62,060 bases of DNA from Prochlorococcus sp. AG-355-P16 (GTDB taxonomy: Bacteria; Cyanobacteriota; Cyanobacteriia; PCC-6307; Cyanobiaceae). Below are positions 16,984 to 26,460 of the stretch, piece by piece. The notes beneath the pieces were generated by a model that was not told the origin of the DNA, searched no databases, and saw only the letters and a program-made list of their open reading frames with translations. The position numbers were made by a program, and so were the translations under genes. The stretch is taken from the NCBI GenBank assembly GCA_003278525.1, contig QCEQ01000007.1, forward strand, positions 1-62,060. The letters run 5' to 3'. Each line of letters begins with the position of its first letter. Within the stretch, counting starts at the first letter, position 1.

Positions 16984-18099
16984 ATGAGCTTCGGTAACAA
17001 TCCAAACTTTGATCAATCGAGAGAAATCCTTCCAAGCCAAAACGCCAAAATAGAAGTTATTGGTGTAGGTGGTGGTGGCAGTAATGCAGTCAATAGAATG
17101 ATAAACAGTGATCTAGAAGGAGTTTCATTTAGAGTCCTCAATACCGATGCACAAGCCTTACTACAATCTTCTGCAGAGAGTAGGGTTCAACTTGGACAAA
17201 ACCTCACTAGAGGTTTAGGTGCAGGTGGGAATCCAAGTATTGGGCAAAAAGCCGCCGAAGAATCCAAAGAAGAGCTTCAACAAGCTTTAGAAGGATCTGA
17301 TCTAGTATTTATAGCCGCTGGAATGGGTGGAGGAACTGGTACAGGAGCAGCTCCAGTAGTTGCAGAAGTAGCCAAACAAAGTGGGGCACTAACAGTAGGA
17401 ATAGTAACTAAACCATTTTCTTTTGAAGGGAAAAGAAGAATGCGTCAAGCAGAGGAGGGGATCGCAAGATTAGCTGAAAACGTAGATACTCTTATAGTTA
17501 TTCCAAATGACCGATTAAAAGACGTTATAGCAGGAGCTCCCCTTCAAGAAGCATTTAGGAATGCTGATGATGTTCTAAGGATGGGCGTCAAAGGCATTAG
17601 TGACATAATTACTTGCCCAGGACTAGTTAATGTTGATTTTGCAGACGTAAGATCAGTTATGACGGAAGCTGGCACTGCCCTTCTCGGAATAGGTATAGGT
17701 TCTGGAAGATCTAGAGCTATAGAAGCAGCACAGGCAGCTATGAATAGTCCTTTATTAGAAGCAGCAAGAATTGATGGAGCTAAAGGCTGCGTTATAAATA
17801 TAACTGGTGGCAAAGACATGACTTTAGAAGACATGACCTCAGCATCTGAAATTATTTATGATGTTGTTGATCAAGAAGCAAATATTATTGTTGGTGCAGT
17901 GGTAGATGAAGCAATGGAAGGAGAGATACAAGTTACTGTAATTGCTACAGGATTTGAAACAACCCAACCATTAAATCAGCAAAGAATTAAAAACAGATTA
18001 TCTAATCAACCCTTATATAATTATTCAGAAAATAAAGAATCTGGAGCAAGTATTCCTGAATTCTTGAAATTAAGGCAAAATAAAAAAGATATAGGTTAA
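16984..18099 (+). CDS. ftsZ: Cell division GTPase FtsZ
   Basis: A 371-residue tubulin homologue that forms the Z ring. GTP-binding residues are in [14 protein letters not shown] (from residue 27), the tubulin signature [15 protein letters not shown] (residues 113-126) and the T7 loop [12 protein letters not shown]. The C-terminal tail ends with [13 protein letters not shown], the conserved peptide that binds membrane anchors. The first 20 residues are a variable extension. It has its own 179-base upstream gap, so it probably has a promoter separate from ftsQ. Confidence 0.98.
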   Translation: MSFGNNPNFDQSREILPSQNAKIEVIGVGGGGSNAVNRMINSDLEGVSFRVLNTDAQALLQSSAESRVQLGQNLTRGLGAGGNPSIGQKAAEESKEELQQALEGSDLVFIAAGMGGGTGTGAAPVVAEVAKQSGALTVGIVTKPFSFEGKRRMRQAEEGIARLAENVDTLIVIPNDRLKDVIAGAPLQEAFRNADDVLRMGVKGISDIITCPGLVNVDFADVRSVMTEAGTALLGIGIGSGRSRAIEAAQAAMNSPLLEAARIDGAKGCVINITGGKDMTLEDMTSASEIIYDVVDQEANIIVGAVVDEAMEGEIQVTVIATGFETTQPLNQQRIKNRLSNQPLYNYSENKESGASIPEFLKLRQNKKDIG

Positions 18100-18112
18100 A
18101 AGGTAAAATAGA

Positions 18113-18210
18113 GTGACTCGGTTATCTCGCCTGCCTCAAGCATCCCTTGTGGCTGCTACCTTCCGGTCCTGACCAGGTTTAGGCGTTAAAACCGCGAAAG
18201 GCCGAGTCAC
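18113..18210 (-). ncRNA. ffs: Signal recognition particle RNA (4.5S/scRNA)
   Basis: Read leftward, the 98-base sequence begins GTGACTCGG and ends CCGAGTCAC, which pair as the terminal helix. The centre contains GGTCAGGACCGGAAGGTAGCAGCC, a direct match to the bacterial SRP domain IV hairpin with its GGAA tetraloop and internal loops that bind Ffh. It lies between ftsZ and panB, both rightward, so it is antisense to any read-through transcript. The ends are set by the terminal helix. Confidence 0.95.
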
Positions 18211-18255
18211 GAATATACTAGCAATTCTTGATTAAAAAAGATACATAAACTTATT

Positions 18256-19029
18256 ATGTTACCTTCAGACTTGGTTAATTATAAAAAAAAATCTCGAAAA
18301 ATCATTGCACTAACTGCATGGGATTCCATATCAGGATCTATTGCAGAACAAGCCAATGTTGATGTCGTTCTTGTAGGTGATTCCTTAGCAATGGTCTGCT
18401 TAGGATACAAATCGACATTGCCATTAACTTTAGATAACGTAATTTATCATACTAATGCTGTCTCAAGAGGATTTAAAAAGAAAATTGAGGAGCAACCTCT
18501 GGTCGTTTCAGATATGCCTTTTCTTACTTACCAATGTGGAGAAGACAAAGCTGTTGAGTATGCAGGGAAAATCATTCAGAATACTTATGCAAAAGCAGTA
18601 AAGGTAGAGGGGGCTGAACCAGAAATACAAAAAGTTATTTCTAGATTAATAAGAATGGGAATCCCTGTTATGGGTCATATAGGTCTTACACCACAAAGCT
18701 ATCTAAATATTGGATTAAAAAAACAAGGAGAAAGCTTAGCAAGCCAAGAAAAAATTAAGAAAGAGGCTTCTATTCTTGAAAAACTAGGATGTTTCTCAAT
18801 AGTTCTTGAACATATTCCTGATTTGCTTGCTCAAGAAATACAAAATTCTCTAACAATTCCGATAATAGGTATTGGTGCAGGTAATTATTGCGATGGTCAA
18901 GTAAGAGTAACTGCAGATTTGTTAGGCCTCAATGATGATCAACCACCATTTTGCCAACCTATTATTCAAGGGAAGAAATTATTAAAGGATAAATTACGAG
19001 AATGGGTAGACTCTGAAAGACTTAATTAA
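18256..19029 (+). CDS. panB: 3-methyl-2-oxobutanoate hydroxymethyltransferase
   Basis: A 257-residue enzyme that makes ketopantoate for pantothenate and coenzyme A. Family motifs are ALTAWDSISGSIAEQA, VLVGDSLAMVCLGY (Mg2+ aspartate), VVSDMPFLTYQ, AVKVEGAEPE, GHIGLTPQS and IIGIGAGNYCDGQV. Length and motif order are normal. The end overlaps the convergent hemW gene by eight bases. Confidence 0.95.
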   Translation: MLPSDLVNYKKKSRKIIALTAWDSISGSIAEQANVDVVLVGDSLAMVCLGYKSTLPLTLDNVIYHTNAVSRGFKKKIEEQPLVVSDMPFLTYQCGEDKAVEYAGKIIQNTYAKAVKVEGAEPEIQKVISRLIRMGIPVMGHIGLTPQSYLNIGLKKQGESLASQEKIKKEASILEKLGCFSIVLEHIPDLLAQEIQNSLTIPIIGIGAGNYCDGQVRVTADLLGLNDDQPPFCQPIIQGKKLLKDKLREWVDSERLN

Positions 19030-20245
19030 TCTCATCCCACCACTTAAACATAGAAACAAGAACTTGATTGCTTAGTTCCATTCCTTTTGGCTCACTTAAA
19101 AAGAATCTATTCCCCTTTCTTACTAATAATCCACTTTCAAGAAATCTTTTCCATTCTTCAAGTAATTTACTTAAGTTGCTTTCAAATTTATTGTTTTCCC
19201 AGTTTTGTTCTTTAAACACTTCTTTGATATCTACACCCTCTTTGAGTCTTAATCCCAACATTATTTTCTCATCAAGTTCTTTATAGACAAACTCCTTATT
19301 AGTTAGGGATGAATCTAAATTAAATTCGTCTTGTCTAATAACCCATTCTTTATATTCTTTACTAACTCTTGGTCGAGTTAACTTTTCCCCCCAAGGTGAA
19401 CTAGTGGAACCTTGACCAAAACTCCACCAACCTAAACCACTCCAATAAACTCTATTATGTCTCGATTGATGTCGCGGAAGACAATAGTTTGAGATTTCAT
19501 ATCTGGAATACCCTGAGTTTTTTAAAATTAAATGGGTTGATTCACTATTCCTAAAAGCTTCTTCATCACTAGGGAGTTTTAATTTGCCTAAATTAGCTAA
19601 TTTCTTAAAAACAGTGCCATTTTCAATATTTAAATCGTAAATAGATAGATGCGGTGGTGAAAATTCTATTGCTTTTTTTAAGTCATCTTGCCATTCTTTA
19701 AATCCACTAAGTGGCAAGTTTTGAATTAAATCTAAACTCCAGCTTTTTATTAACCCAGAATCATATTCTTTCTTCAACCATAAACAAGATCTTTCAGCAT
19801 CCTCTCTAATATGACGCCTGCCTGACTTTTTAAGTATCTGATTATTAAAACTTTGTACTCCGAGACTAAATCTATTTATCCCAGCATTAACGAATCCAAA
19901 AAGATCATCTTGAGTAAAACTAGCTGGATCAACCTCCATAGTGATTTCAGCACCATAGTCAATTCCATAATTTTCTTTAAAAAGAAGAATTAATTCTTTG
20001 ATTTGGGTAGGATCTAAAATTGATGGTGTACCACCTCCTATATAAATTGTTGATAGAGAGGATTTATGCTTAATTGACAATATTTCTTTATATAAAAATT
20101 GCAAATACTCTTGAACAGTTTTGCTTCCATAACCTCTTAAAGTTTCAACTTTGTTTCCTAGTGGAATGACTGCAAAATCACAATAAAAACACCTTCTGTG
20201 GCAAAAAGGAATGTGCACATAAGCACTTCTTGGAAAATTATTCAT
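19022..20245 (-). CDS. hemW: HemW-type heme chaperone (HemN-like radical SAM protein)
   Basis: A 407-residue radical SAM protein with the triad in HIPFCHRRCFYCDF (Cys15, Cys19, Cys22). It also has TIYIGGGTPSIL, MEVDPASFT, INRFSLGVQSFNNQIL and the HemW motif HNRVYW. It is often labelled coproporphyrinogen III oxidase. However, it starts directly at the radical SAM motif, without the N-terminal extension and fourth cysteine I would expect in HemN, and carries the HNxxYW motif, both typical of HemW. The likely role is heme transfer rather than oxidation. Confidence 0.88.
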   Translation of the reverse strand: MNNFPRSAYVHIPFCHRRCFYCDFAVIPLGNKVETLRGYGSKTVQEYLQFLYKEILSIKHKSSLSTIYIGGGTPSILDPTQIKELILLFKENYGIDYGAEITMEVDPASFTQDDLFGFVNAGINRFSLGVQSFNNQILKKSGRRHIREDAERSCLWLKKEYDSGLIKSWSLDLIQNLPLSGFKEWQDDLKKAIEFSPPHLSIYDLNIENGTVFKKLANLGKLKLPSDEEAFRNSESTHLILKNSGYSRYEISNYCLPRHQSRHNRVYWSGLGWWSFGQGSTSSPWGEKLTRPRVSKEYKEWVIRQDEFNLDSSLTNKEFVYKELDEKIMLGLRLKEGVDIKEVFKEQNWENNKFESNLSKLLEEWKRFLESGLLVRKGNRFFLSEPKGMELSNQVLVSMFKWWDEIN

Positions 20246-20341
20246 AATCTAAATTCATTTTTAAGCTCCAAAAAAGTATTAAGGATCGAAAAAAATAAAA
20301 TCCTTATTTACTCAATTAATAAATCCTAGTAGATTATAGAT

Positions 20342-21451
20342 ATGACAGATATCTTAGTATTAATTTTATTTGTATTGTCTGGGGCTGCTTCTGGATGGCT
20401 TGGTGTTGATTTATTGCCAGTAGACATTCTCAAACAGGTATCTAATGTAGAAGGTTTTAGAATTGTTTTAGCAATAATCGGTTTTTTTGTAGGATTAGCA
20501 GCTGGTTTTGTATTCCTTCAACTTAGAAAGACTTTTCTTGATCAAATAAGAACAATGCCTACTGACTTACTTATAAGTAGGTCTGTTGGATTAATTTTAG
20601 GATTACTTGTTGCGAATCTTCTACTTGCTCCAATACTATTAATTCCTTTCCCTAGAGAGGTTTTTTTCGCAAAACCCTTAGCAGCTATATTAAGCAACAT
20701 TTTCTTTGGTGTGCTTGGTTACAAGTTGGCAGATACTCATGGAAGGACATTATTGAGATTATTCAATCCAAATAACACTGATGCATATCTAGTCAATGAA
20801 GGAATCCTCCCTGCCGCAAGTCCAAAAATTCTAGATACCAGCGTAATTATTGATGGAAGAATCAATGGCCTATTAAGTTGCGGCTTATTGGAAGGGCAAT
20901 TAATTATTGCTCAAAGTGTAATTGATGAATTACAAACTTTAGCTGACTCAAGCAGTAATGAAAAAAGGTCGAAAGGCAGAAGAGGTCTCAAGTTATTAAA
21001 AGAATTAAGAGATTTATATGGGAGAAGACTTGTAATAAACCCAACAAAATATGAAGGTAATGGGGTAGATGAAAAACTCCTAAAAATTACAGAAGATATG
21101 ACAGGAACTTTAATTACGGCTGATTATAATCTTTCTCAGATTGCTGAAGTTAAAGAATTAAAAGTTATGAATTTAAGTGATTTGGTTATTGCTTTAAGGC
21201 CAGAAGTACAACCAGGAGAGTCACTTAATATCAAAATCGTGAGAGAAGGCAAAGAAAAAATGCAAGGTATTGGATATTTAGACGACGGCACAATGGTTGT
21301 TATTGATGAGGCAAAGAATTTTGTAGGAAGCAGATTAGATATTGTCATCACAGGAGCATTACAAACTCCCACTGGAAGAATGGTCTTTGGAAAACTAATA
21401 AATAATCCTGAGTCAAACAAATCTTTTAAATCACCAGCGACACAGGGCTAA
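20342..21451 (+). CDS. PIN and TRAM domain membrane protein (YacL-like)
   Basis: A 369-residue protein. About four membrane segments occupy residues 1-120. A PIN nuclease-like domain follows, starting KILDTSVIIDGRI with acidic metal-binding Asp residues and TADYNLSQIAEV. A TRAM RNA-binding domain ends the protein (GEKEKMQGIGYLDDGTMVVIDEA is part of it). The arrangement is that of Bacillus YacL. It may cleave RNA at the membrane, but the substrate is not known. It sits just upstream of the clpR-clpP pair. Confidence 0.85.
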   Translation: MTDILVLILFVLSGAASGWLGVDLLPVDILKQVSNVEGFRIVLAIIGFFVGLAAGFVFLQLRKTFLDQIRTMPTDLLISRSVGLILGLLVANLLLAPILLIPFPREVFFAKPLAAILSNIFFGVLGYKLADTHGRTLLRLFNPNNTDAYLVNEGILPAASPKILDTSVIIDGRINGLLSCGLLEGQLIIAQSVIDELQTLADSSSNEKRSKGRRGLKLLKELRDLYGRRLVINPTKYEGNGVDEKLLKITEDMTGTLITADYNLSQIAEVKELKVMNLSDLVIALRPEVQPGESLNIKIVREGKEKMQGIGYLDDGTMVVIDEAKNFVGSRLDIVITGALQTPTGRMVFGKLINNPESNKSFKSPATQG

Positions 21452-21491
21452 ATCTAGCTAGAATCAGTTCAATCTTAATTTTGTGATACAA

Positions 21492-22154
21492 ATGACTGTA
21501 TCTGCTCCTTATTACGGGGAAAACACCGTTATGAGGACCCCGCCCCCTGATCTCCCCTCTCTTTTACTGAAAGAGCGAATTGTTTATCTTGGTTTACCAT
21601 TATTTTCAGATGATGATGCGAAAAGACAACTAGGAATGGATGTTACTGAGCTAATCATTGCTCAACTTCTTTATTTAGAGTTCGATGATCCAGAAAAACC
21701 AATCTATTTCTATATCAATTCAACCGGGACAAGTTGGTACACTGGTGACGCAGTTGGTTTTGAAACAGAAGCTTTCGCTATCTGCGACACAATAAGCTAC
21801 ATTAAACCTCCAGTTCACACAATATGTATCGGACAAGCAATGGGGACTGCTGCAGTTATTCTTTCATCTGGCACTAAAGGGCAAAGAGCCGCTCTTCCTC
21901 ATGCCTCTATTGTTTTGCATCAACCTATAAGCGGAGCAAGAGGCCAAGCAACCGATATCCAAATAAGAGCTGAGGAAGTTTTGAAAAATAAAAAATCAAT
22001 GCTAGAGATTCTATCTCGCAATACTGGAAAGACCATCGAAGAACTCTCAAAAGACTCTGATAGGATGAGTTATCTCAACCCCCAAGAAGCTCTAGATTAT
22101 GGAGTTATCGATAGAATACTCACAAGTCAAAAAGATTTACCAAATAAAATTTAA
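21492..22154 (+). CDS. clpR: ClpR, inactive ClpP-family subunit
   Basis: A 220-residue Clp protease family protein. The active-site serine is missing: the segment TICIGQAMGTAAVILSSG aligns with [18 protein letters not shown] of its neighbour, putting Gly118 where Ser should be. The histidine of IVLHQP is kept. It also lacks the GGS oxyanion segment (INSTGTSW instead of INSPGGS). These are marks of cyanobacterial and plastid ClpR, which builds a mixed ring with a catalytic ClpP. ATG 21492 is preferred over GTG 21483 because the family starts near MTVSAPYYG. Confidence 0.92.
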   Translation: MTVSAPYYGENTVMRTPPPDLPSLLLKERIVYLGLPLFSDDDAKRQLGMDVTELIIAQLLYLEFDDPEKPIYFYINSTGTSWYTGDAVGFETEAFAICDTISYIKPPVHTICIGQAMGTAAVILSSGTKGQRAALPHASIVLHQPISGARGQATDIQIRAEEVLKNKKSMLEILSRNTGKTIEELSKDSDRMSYLNPQEALDYGVIDRILTSQKDLPNKI

Positions 22155-22178
22155 CACTCACAAAACTATTTTAAAATC

Positions 22179-22790
22179 ATGCCAATAGGAACTCCAAGCG
22201 TGCCTTACAGACTTCCAGGAAGTCAATACGAAAGATGGGTCGACATATATACACGATTAGGTGTTGAAAGAATTCTTTTTCTTGGACAAGAAGTGAATGA
22301 TGGTATTGCTAATAGCCTCGTAGCACAAATGCTTTATTTAGATTCTGATGACAATTCCAAACCTATCTATCTGTATATAAATAGCCCAGGAGGATCAGTA
22401 ACTGCTGGCCTGGCTATATTTGACACTATTAAATACGTAAAAAGTGATGTAGTAACCATATGCGTTGGCCTTGCGGCCTCTATGGGAGCTTTCCTGTTGG
22501 CTGCTGGCACTAAAGGCAAGAGAGTTGCTTTGCCTCACAGCAGAATAATGATTCATCAACCTTTAGGAGGGACATCTCAACGCCAAGCAAGTGATATTGA
22601 AATAGAAGCTAAGGAAATTTTAAGAATTAAAGATATGTTAAATATGTCTATGGCAGATATGACAGGCCAATCTTTTGAGAAAATTGAAAAGGATACTGAT
22701 AGAGATTATTTTCTAAGTGCGGAAGAAGCAAAAAATTATGGCTTAATTGATAGAGTAATTACACATCCAAGCGAAGCAAATCAATCTTAA
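22179..22790 (+). CDS. clpP3: ATP-dependent Clp protease catalytic subunit (ClpP3 type)
   Basis: A 203-residue ClpP with an intact active site: Ser101 in GLAASMGAF, His126 in IMIHQPLGG, and an Asp near [23 protein letters not shown] gives the oxyanion loop. It starts 25 bases after clpR and is very likely co-transcribed. In Synechococcus, ClpP3 and ClpR form the essential hetero-tetradecamer that works with ClpC. The number 3 is assigned from this pairing. Confidence 0.93.
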   Translation: MPIGTPSVPYRLPGSQYERWVDIYTRLGVERILFLGQEVNDGIANSLVAQMLYLDSDDNSKPIYLYINSPGGSVTAGLAIFDTIKYVKSDVVTICVGLAASMGAFLLAAGTKGKRVALPHSRIMIHQPLGGTSQRQASDIEIEAKEILRIKDMLNMSMADMTGQSFEKIEKDTDRDYFLSAEEAKNYGLIDRVITHPSEANQS

Positions 22791-22899
22791 AATTTTCTAA
22801 CTCAAATTTTAACTTTAATTTTTAAATTAATAATTTTTTGGTTTATTTACTCCTTGATGTCTAAAATAATAATTACCAAATGCAAAGAAGCTACAACTA

Positions 22900-23889
22900 A
22901 TGACCCAACTCTTCTACGACACAGATGCAGATCTAAGACTTTTAAATAAGAAAACAATAGCGATTATTGGATATGGTTCACAAGGTCATGCGCATGCCCT
23001 AAACCTTAAAGATAGCGGTATGGACGTAATTGTTGGATTATACAAAGGAAGTAAATCTGAAAGCAAAGCTATTAGCGATGGTCTAGAGGTATTTAGTGTT
23101 TCTGAAGCTTGCGAAAAAGCAGACTGGATTATGATTCTCCTCCCAGATGAGTTTCAGAAAGATGTCTACCTTAAAGAAATAGAACCAAACTTAAAAGAAG
23201 GAAAGATATTAAGTTTTGCTCATGGTTTCAATATAAGATTCGGACTTATCAAACCTCCTAGTTTTGTGGATGTTGTAATGATTGCCCCAAAAGGACCCGG
23301 ACACACTGTTCGTTGGGAATATCAGAATGGTCAAGGAGTTCCAGCGTTGTTTGCAGTAGAGCAGGATTCTTCTGGAAGTGCAAGATCATTGGCGATGGCT
23401 TACGCTAAAGGGATTGGCGGAACGAGGGCTGGGATTCTTGAAACAAACTTCAAAGAAGAAACAGAAACTGATTTATTTGGCGAACAAGCAGTTTTATGCG
23501 GAGGATTATCAGAACTCGTCAAATCAGGCTTCGAAACTCTTGTAGAAGCAGGATATCAGCCCGAACTTGCTTACTTCGAATGTTTACATGAAGTTAAACT
23601 TATTGTTGATTTAATGGTGAAGGGAGGCTTATCTCAAATGAGAGATTCTATTTCAAATACTGCAGAATATGGAGATTATGTAAGTGGTAAAAGACTTATC
23701 AATAGTGATACAAAGAAAGAAATGCAAAAAATTCTAAAGGATATTCAAGATGGAACTTTCGCTAAGAATTTTGTGGAAGAATGCGATAAAAACAAACCCT
23801 TAATGACAAAATTAAGAGAAGAGAACTCAAAACATGAAATTGAGAAAGTGGGTAAAGGTCTGCGCTCGATGTTCAGTTGGCTGAAATAA
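22900..23889 (+). CDS. ilvC: Ketol-acid reductoisomerase
   Basis: A 329-residue class I enzyme of branched-chain amino acid synthesis that isomerises and reduces acetolactate and acetohydroxybutyrate with NADPH. It has [19 protein letters not shown] (nucleotide site), [31 protein letters not shown] (Mg2+ acidic residues) and the domain around [15 protein letters not shown] with SNTAEYGDY. Length is typical. cobD begins inside its last codons. Confidence 0.97.
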   Translation: MTQLFYDTDADLRLLNKKTIAIIGYGSQGHAHALNLKDSGMDVIVGLYKGSKSESKAISDGLEVFSVSEACEKADWIMILLPDEFQKDVYLKEIEPNLKEGKILSFAHGFNIRFGLIKPPSFVDVVMIAPKGPGHTVRWEYQNGQGVPALFAVEQDSSGSARSLAMAYAKGIGGTRAGILETNFKEETETDLFGEQAVLCGGLSELVKSGFETLVEAGYQPELAYFECLHEVKLIVDLMVKGGLSQMRDSISNTAEYGDYVSGKRLINSDTKKEMQKILKDIQDGTFAKNFVEECDKNKPLMTKLREENSKHEIEKVGKGLRSMFSWLK

Positions 23890-24905
23890 ATTTATTTTTA
23901 ATATTTCTTGGCTCGATTGGTTTTGATTTATTGATCGGCGATCCAAGATTCTTAATCCATCCTGTTCAAGTAATTGGCTTCTACATAAAAAAAATATCTG
24001 ATTACTTAATAAATAATTTTGGAGAAAATAAAAATATATTGTTTTGGGGTGGTTTCTTCGTAGCTATATCCACTATTTCAATGAGTTTTGGTTTAGGAAA
24101 ATTGATAGAACTAAGTTATGAGCAATCAAGAAATTATTTTTTTGGTGGATCGTTAATTTTTTTTGGACTTTCAAGTTGTATTGCAACTAAAGGACTTATT
24201 TCAAGTGTGAAAGAGATTGCAGAGCTAATAGAATGCGAGGAAATTAATAATCAAAATAAGAAAATAATCAGAGAGAAGGTACAGAGAATAGTAAGTAGGG
24301 ATGTAAGGTCATCTTCCATAAAACATCTTTTGAGATCAAGTACCGAAAGCCTTACCGAAAATTCTGTTGATGGAATTTTTGGACCATTATTTTGGATGTT
24401 TATTGGAATTATTTTTATGAAGTTTTCAATATTTCTACCTGGACCTTTGTCACTTGGTTTTTCTTATAAAGCGATAAGTACTTTAGATTCAATGATAGGT
24501 TACAAATATGATTATTATAAATACTTGGGTTTTTTCAGTGCAAAAATCGAAGATATTTTTACGTTTGTTCCTTCAAGATTAGTTTTAATCACGTTACCTT
24601 TAGTTAGCGCCAAAATTAATAAGTATAGATCAATCATAAAAAAAAGTTATCTTGATGGTAAAAAATATGATTCGCCTAATGCTGGGATTTCAGAAGCTGT
24701 CTTTGCCTATATTTCCGGTATTAAATTGGGCGGCAAAAGTAAATATAAAAATGAAATTATTGAAAAGCCAATAATTAATAAGACTGGAGATAATTGCACT
24801 GCAGAAAAAATCAAATTAATTTGTCAATTAATTACAAGATTACAATTTTTATGGATAATAATTTTTGCCTTAATTTTTTTTATAATATCGAATTTGATTA
24901 AATAA
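23877..24905 (+). CDS. cobD: Adenosylcobinamide-phosphate synthase (CobD/CbiB)
   Basis: A 342-residue membrane enzyme that attaches aminopropanol phosphate to cobyric acid in B12 synthesis. Characteristic pieces are [19 protein letters not shown] near the N-terminus, [31 protein letters not shown] and the later [14 protein letters not shown]. Several hydrophobic segments span the membrane. In Prochlorococcus the product would be pseudocobalamin-type; the sequence cannot show that. The start is TTG at 23877, overlapping ilvC by 13 bases. Confidence 0.92.
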   Translation: MAEINLFLIFLGSIGFDLLIGDPRFLIHPVQVIGFYIKKISDYLINNFGENKNILFWGGFFVAISTISMSFGLGKLIELSYEQSRNYFFGGSLIFFGLSSCIATKGLISSVKEIAELIECEEINNQNKKIIREKVQRIVSRDVRSSSIKHLLRSSTESLTENSVDGIFGPLFWMFIGIIFMKFSIFLPGPLSLGFSYKAISTLDSMIGYKYDYYKYLGFFSAKIEDIFTFVPSRLVLITLPLVSAKINKYRSIIKKSYLDGKKYDSPNAGISEAVFAYISGIKLGGKSKYKNEIIEKPIINKTGDNCTAEKIKLICQLITRLQFLWIIIFALIFFIISNLIK

Positions 24906-24944
24906 TATATTAGTTTAAAAATTATTAGAATAAACTTAAAATCA

Positions 24945-25190
24945 ATGCAAGAAAACGGCTCTCCAATGGAAAATCAAAATGATGTTACTACTAATACATC
25001 ATCAAGTGAAAATGAATACTCAAAATGGGTAGACAATCAGGGGGATGAAGTGAAGAATGTTTTTGGATTCAATAGCAGTGCAGAACTTGTGAATGGTAGA
25101 GCAGCAATGATTGGATTCTTAATGCTCATATTAACCGAGTTGGTTTTTAGCGGCAGGCCTGTGACTTCTTCAATTTTTGGGATCAATTAA
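24945..25190 (+). CDS. hli: High-light-inducible protein (Hli/Scp)
   Basis: An 81-residue one-helix chlorophyll-binding-type protein. The soluble, acidic N-terminal half is followed by ELVNGRAAMIGFLMLILTELVF, the ExxNGRxAMxGF motif that binds chlorophyll in the LHC superfamily. It helps protect photosystems and pigment synthesis under excess light. High-light Prochlorococcus carry many copies; the long N-terminus suggests a core, cyanobacterial type rather than the short phage-related type. A second ATG lies eight codons downstream, so the start may be 24 bases later. Confidence 0.93.
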   Translation: MQENGSPMENQNDVTTNTSSSENEYSKWVDNQGDEVKNVFGFNSSAELVNGRAAMIGFLMLILTELVFSGRPVTSSIFGIN

Positions 25191-25192
25191 AA

Positions 25193-25405
25193 ATGGAAGA
25201 AAAAAAATCTAATCCAATAAAAGCAATCCTATACATATCTGTATGGGTAATAATTTGGGGAGCATTAGGCTCTTTCATTGACTATCCTCTTTATAAAAAT
25301 AAAATTTACTTAGAAGGAAGCATATATCAATATCTTACTTTCACAATTACAGCGATAATATCAATAATAAGTGCAAAGTTTTTTTATAAAAAACTTGAGT
25401 TATAA
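25193..25405 (+). CDS. Small two-helix membrane protein
   Basis: A 70-residue protein starting two bases after the hli stop. It has two membrane segments, about residues 10-31 (AILYISVWVIIWGALGSFI) and 46-63, joined by a loop IDYPLYKNKIYLEGSIYQ with many tyrosines. The tight junction suggests co-translation with the Hli protein. I do not recognise a named family. Confidence 0.75.
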   Translation: MEEKKSNPIKAILYISVWVIIWGALGSFIDYPLYKNKIYLEGSIYQYLTFTITAIISIISAKFFYKKLEL

Positions 25406-25657
25406 AAATTTGTACCTAAATTTCTTAATAATTGTAGCTGGTTCTTTTTTGTCATTTGACTCGTAAAGTATCCACTGATGTGTCTCGGTATCATGATCAC
25501 AACCATATTTTCCAGATATGTTTTCGTAACTTGATAGATATGAATGACAATTCTGGTCAGCCTCAAAAGCAGAGTCAAAACCTGTTAGAAAATATATCAA
25601 AAATATTAGGATCACTAACAAAAAAAATATTTGAAAAACTAAATTTACTACCTTCAT
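25400..25657 (-). CDS. Small single-pass membrane or secreted protein
   Basis: An 85-residue protein with an N-terminal hydrophobic segment (VFQIFFLLVILIFLIYFL) followed by a polar domain with two Cys (DQNCHSYL and KYGCDHDTETHQW), which could form a disulfide outside the cytoplasm. The end overlaps the convergent two-helix gene by six bases. No family recognised. A rightward frame on the opposite strand is weaker and treated as a shadow. Confidence 0.68.
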   Translation of the reverse strand: MKVVNLVFQIFFLLVILIFLIYFLTGFDSAFEADQNCHSYLSSYENISGKYGCDHDTETHQWILYESNDKKEPATIIKKFRYKFL

Positions 25658-25713
25658 AAGAATTTCTAAAATTTAAATATATCATTTAAAAAATTTTTTT
25701 GATCTAAAAATAT

Positions 25714-25959
25714 TTAACGACCAACATTAAAAACAAAGTCATGGAATTCTTGATTCTTTAAATAAAGGATAACTAGCAATACTAGAATCAAATTTAAGCC
25801 TAATACTATTGATCCAAAAATATTTATTTGTTTTTTACCTGGTAAAGTGTACGTAAATTTCTTGCCTTTAAGAAAAGCTGCTAAGCCTTTTTTTTCTTTT
25901 TTTGATTCTTCTATTGCAACATCATTTTTAACTTCATTATCAGAGAAACCTTTTACCAT
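25714..25959 (-). CDS. Small protein with one C-terminal membrane helix
   Basis: An 81-residue protein. The first half is charged and Lys/Glu-rich (DVAIEESKKEKKGLAAFLKGKK), then a single helix INIFGSIVLGLNLILVLLVILYL, then a short tail ending FVFNVGR. It looks like a tail-anchored protein facing the cytoplasm. No function can be assigned. Confidence 0.68.
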   Translation of the reverse strand: MVKGFSDNEVKNDVAIEESKKEKKGLAAFLKGKKFTYTLPGKKQINIFGSIVLGLNLILVLLVILYLKNQEFHDFVFNVGR

Positions 25960-26013
25960 TAAAACTTAAAATCCAAATTCATAATATTCCAAAAAAATAA
26001 AATTTTTTAATAA

Positions 26014-26325
26014 TTAACAATTTTTAATCACATATGGGATCGTAAATGAAATTCTTTCATTCGAGAAATTTTTTAAAAAATAAGCTTCAATAATTGCTGA
26101 CTGCATTCCCAATAAACTTGATTGACATTTGAATCTATTTTGGTCAAATACATGTAATTGAAGTTTTTCTATTTCAGAAACTAACTCTTTACAAAGGTGG
26201 GATTGAGAATCTGTATTACAGTGACTTGCTTCTTTTAAAATCTTGGATTTTGCTGGTATTGTTTCTGCCATAACAAAATTAGTTAACAACAAAAATTTTA
26301 GTAGTAGAAAAGTTAAATATTTCAT
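26014..26325 (-). CDS. Small secreted protein with four cysteines after the signal peptide
   Basis: A 103-residue protein with a signal peptide (YLTFLLLKFLLLTNFVMA, cleavage after AMA-like VMA-E). The mature part has cysteines in SHCNTDS, HLCKEL, RFKCQSS and the last residue, suggesting two disulfides. It is mainly helical in appearance. No family recognised; location should be periplasm or lumen. Confidence 0.65.
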   Translation of the reverse strand: MKYLTFLLLKFLLLTNFVMAETIPAKSKILKEASHCNTDSQSHLCKELVSEIEKLQLHVFDQNRFKCQSSLLGMQSAIIEAYFLKNFSNERISFTIPYVIKNC

Positions 26326-26396
26326 TACTTCCTAAGATTCCAAAATCTAGATACCTTGTTTATAGTTTTGGTCATTTAGCTATTTTCATTTTATTG

Positions 26397-26427
26397 AAAA
26401 AAAAAAAAAGATGCTCTAAAAGAGCAC
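26397..26427 (-). terminator. Rho-independent terminator of hup
   Basis: Read leftward, GTGCTCT-TTT-AGAGCAT forms a seven-pair hairpin (26411-26427, one G-T pair) followed by a run of about 13 T. It lies 34 bases after the hup stop codon. Confidence 0.85.
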
Positions 26428-26460
26428 CTTTGACATTAAAAAAGAAATAGATTAAAGAGA

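Noticed and set aside
19022..20245. Oxygen-independent coproporphyrinogen oxidase (HemN) as the name
   Set aside because: The protein starts at the radical SAM triad and has the HNxxYW motif of HemW; HemN is longer at the N-terminus.
25456..25659. Rightward frame opposite the small single-pass protein
   Set aside because: No hydrophobic or domain pattern; the leftward frame has a coherent membrane anchor and Cys pair.
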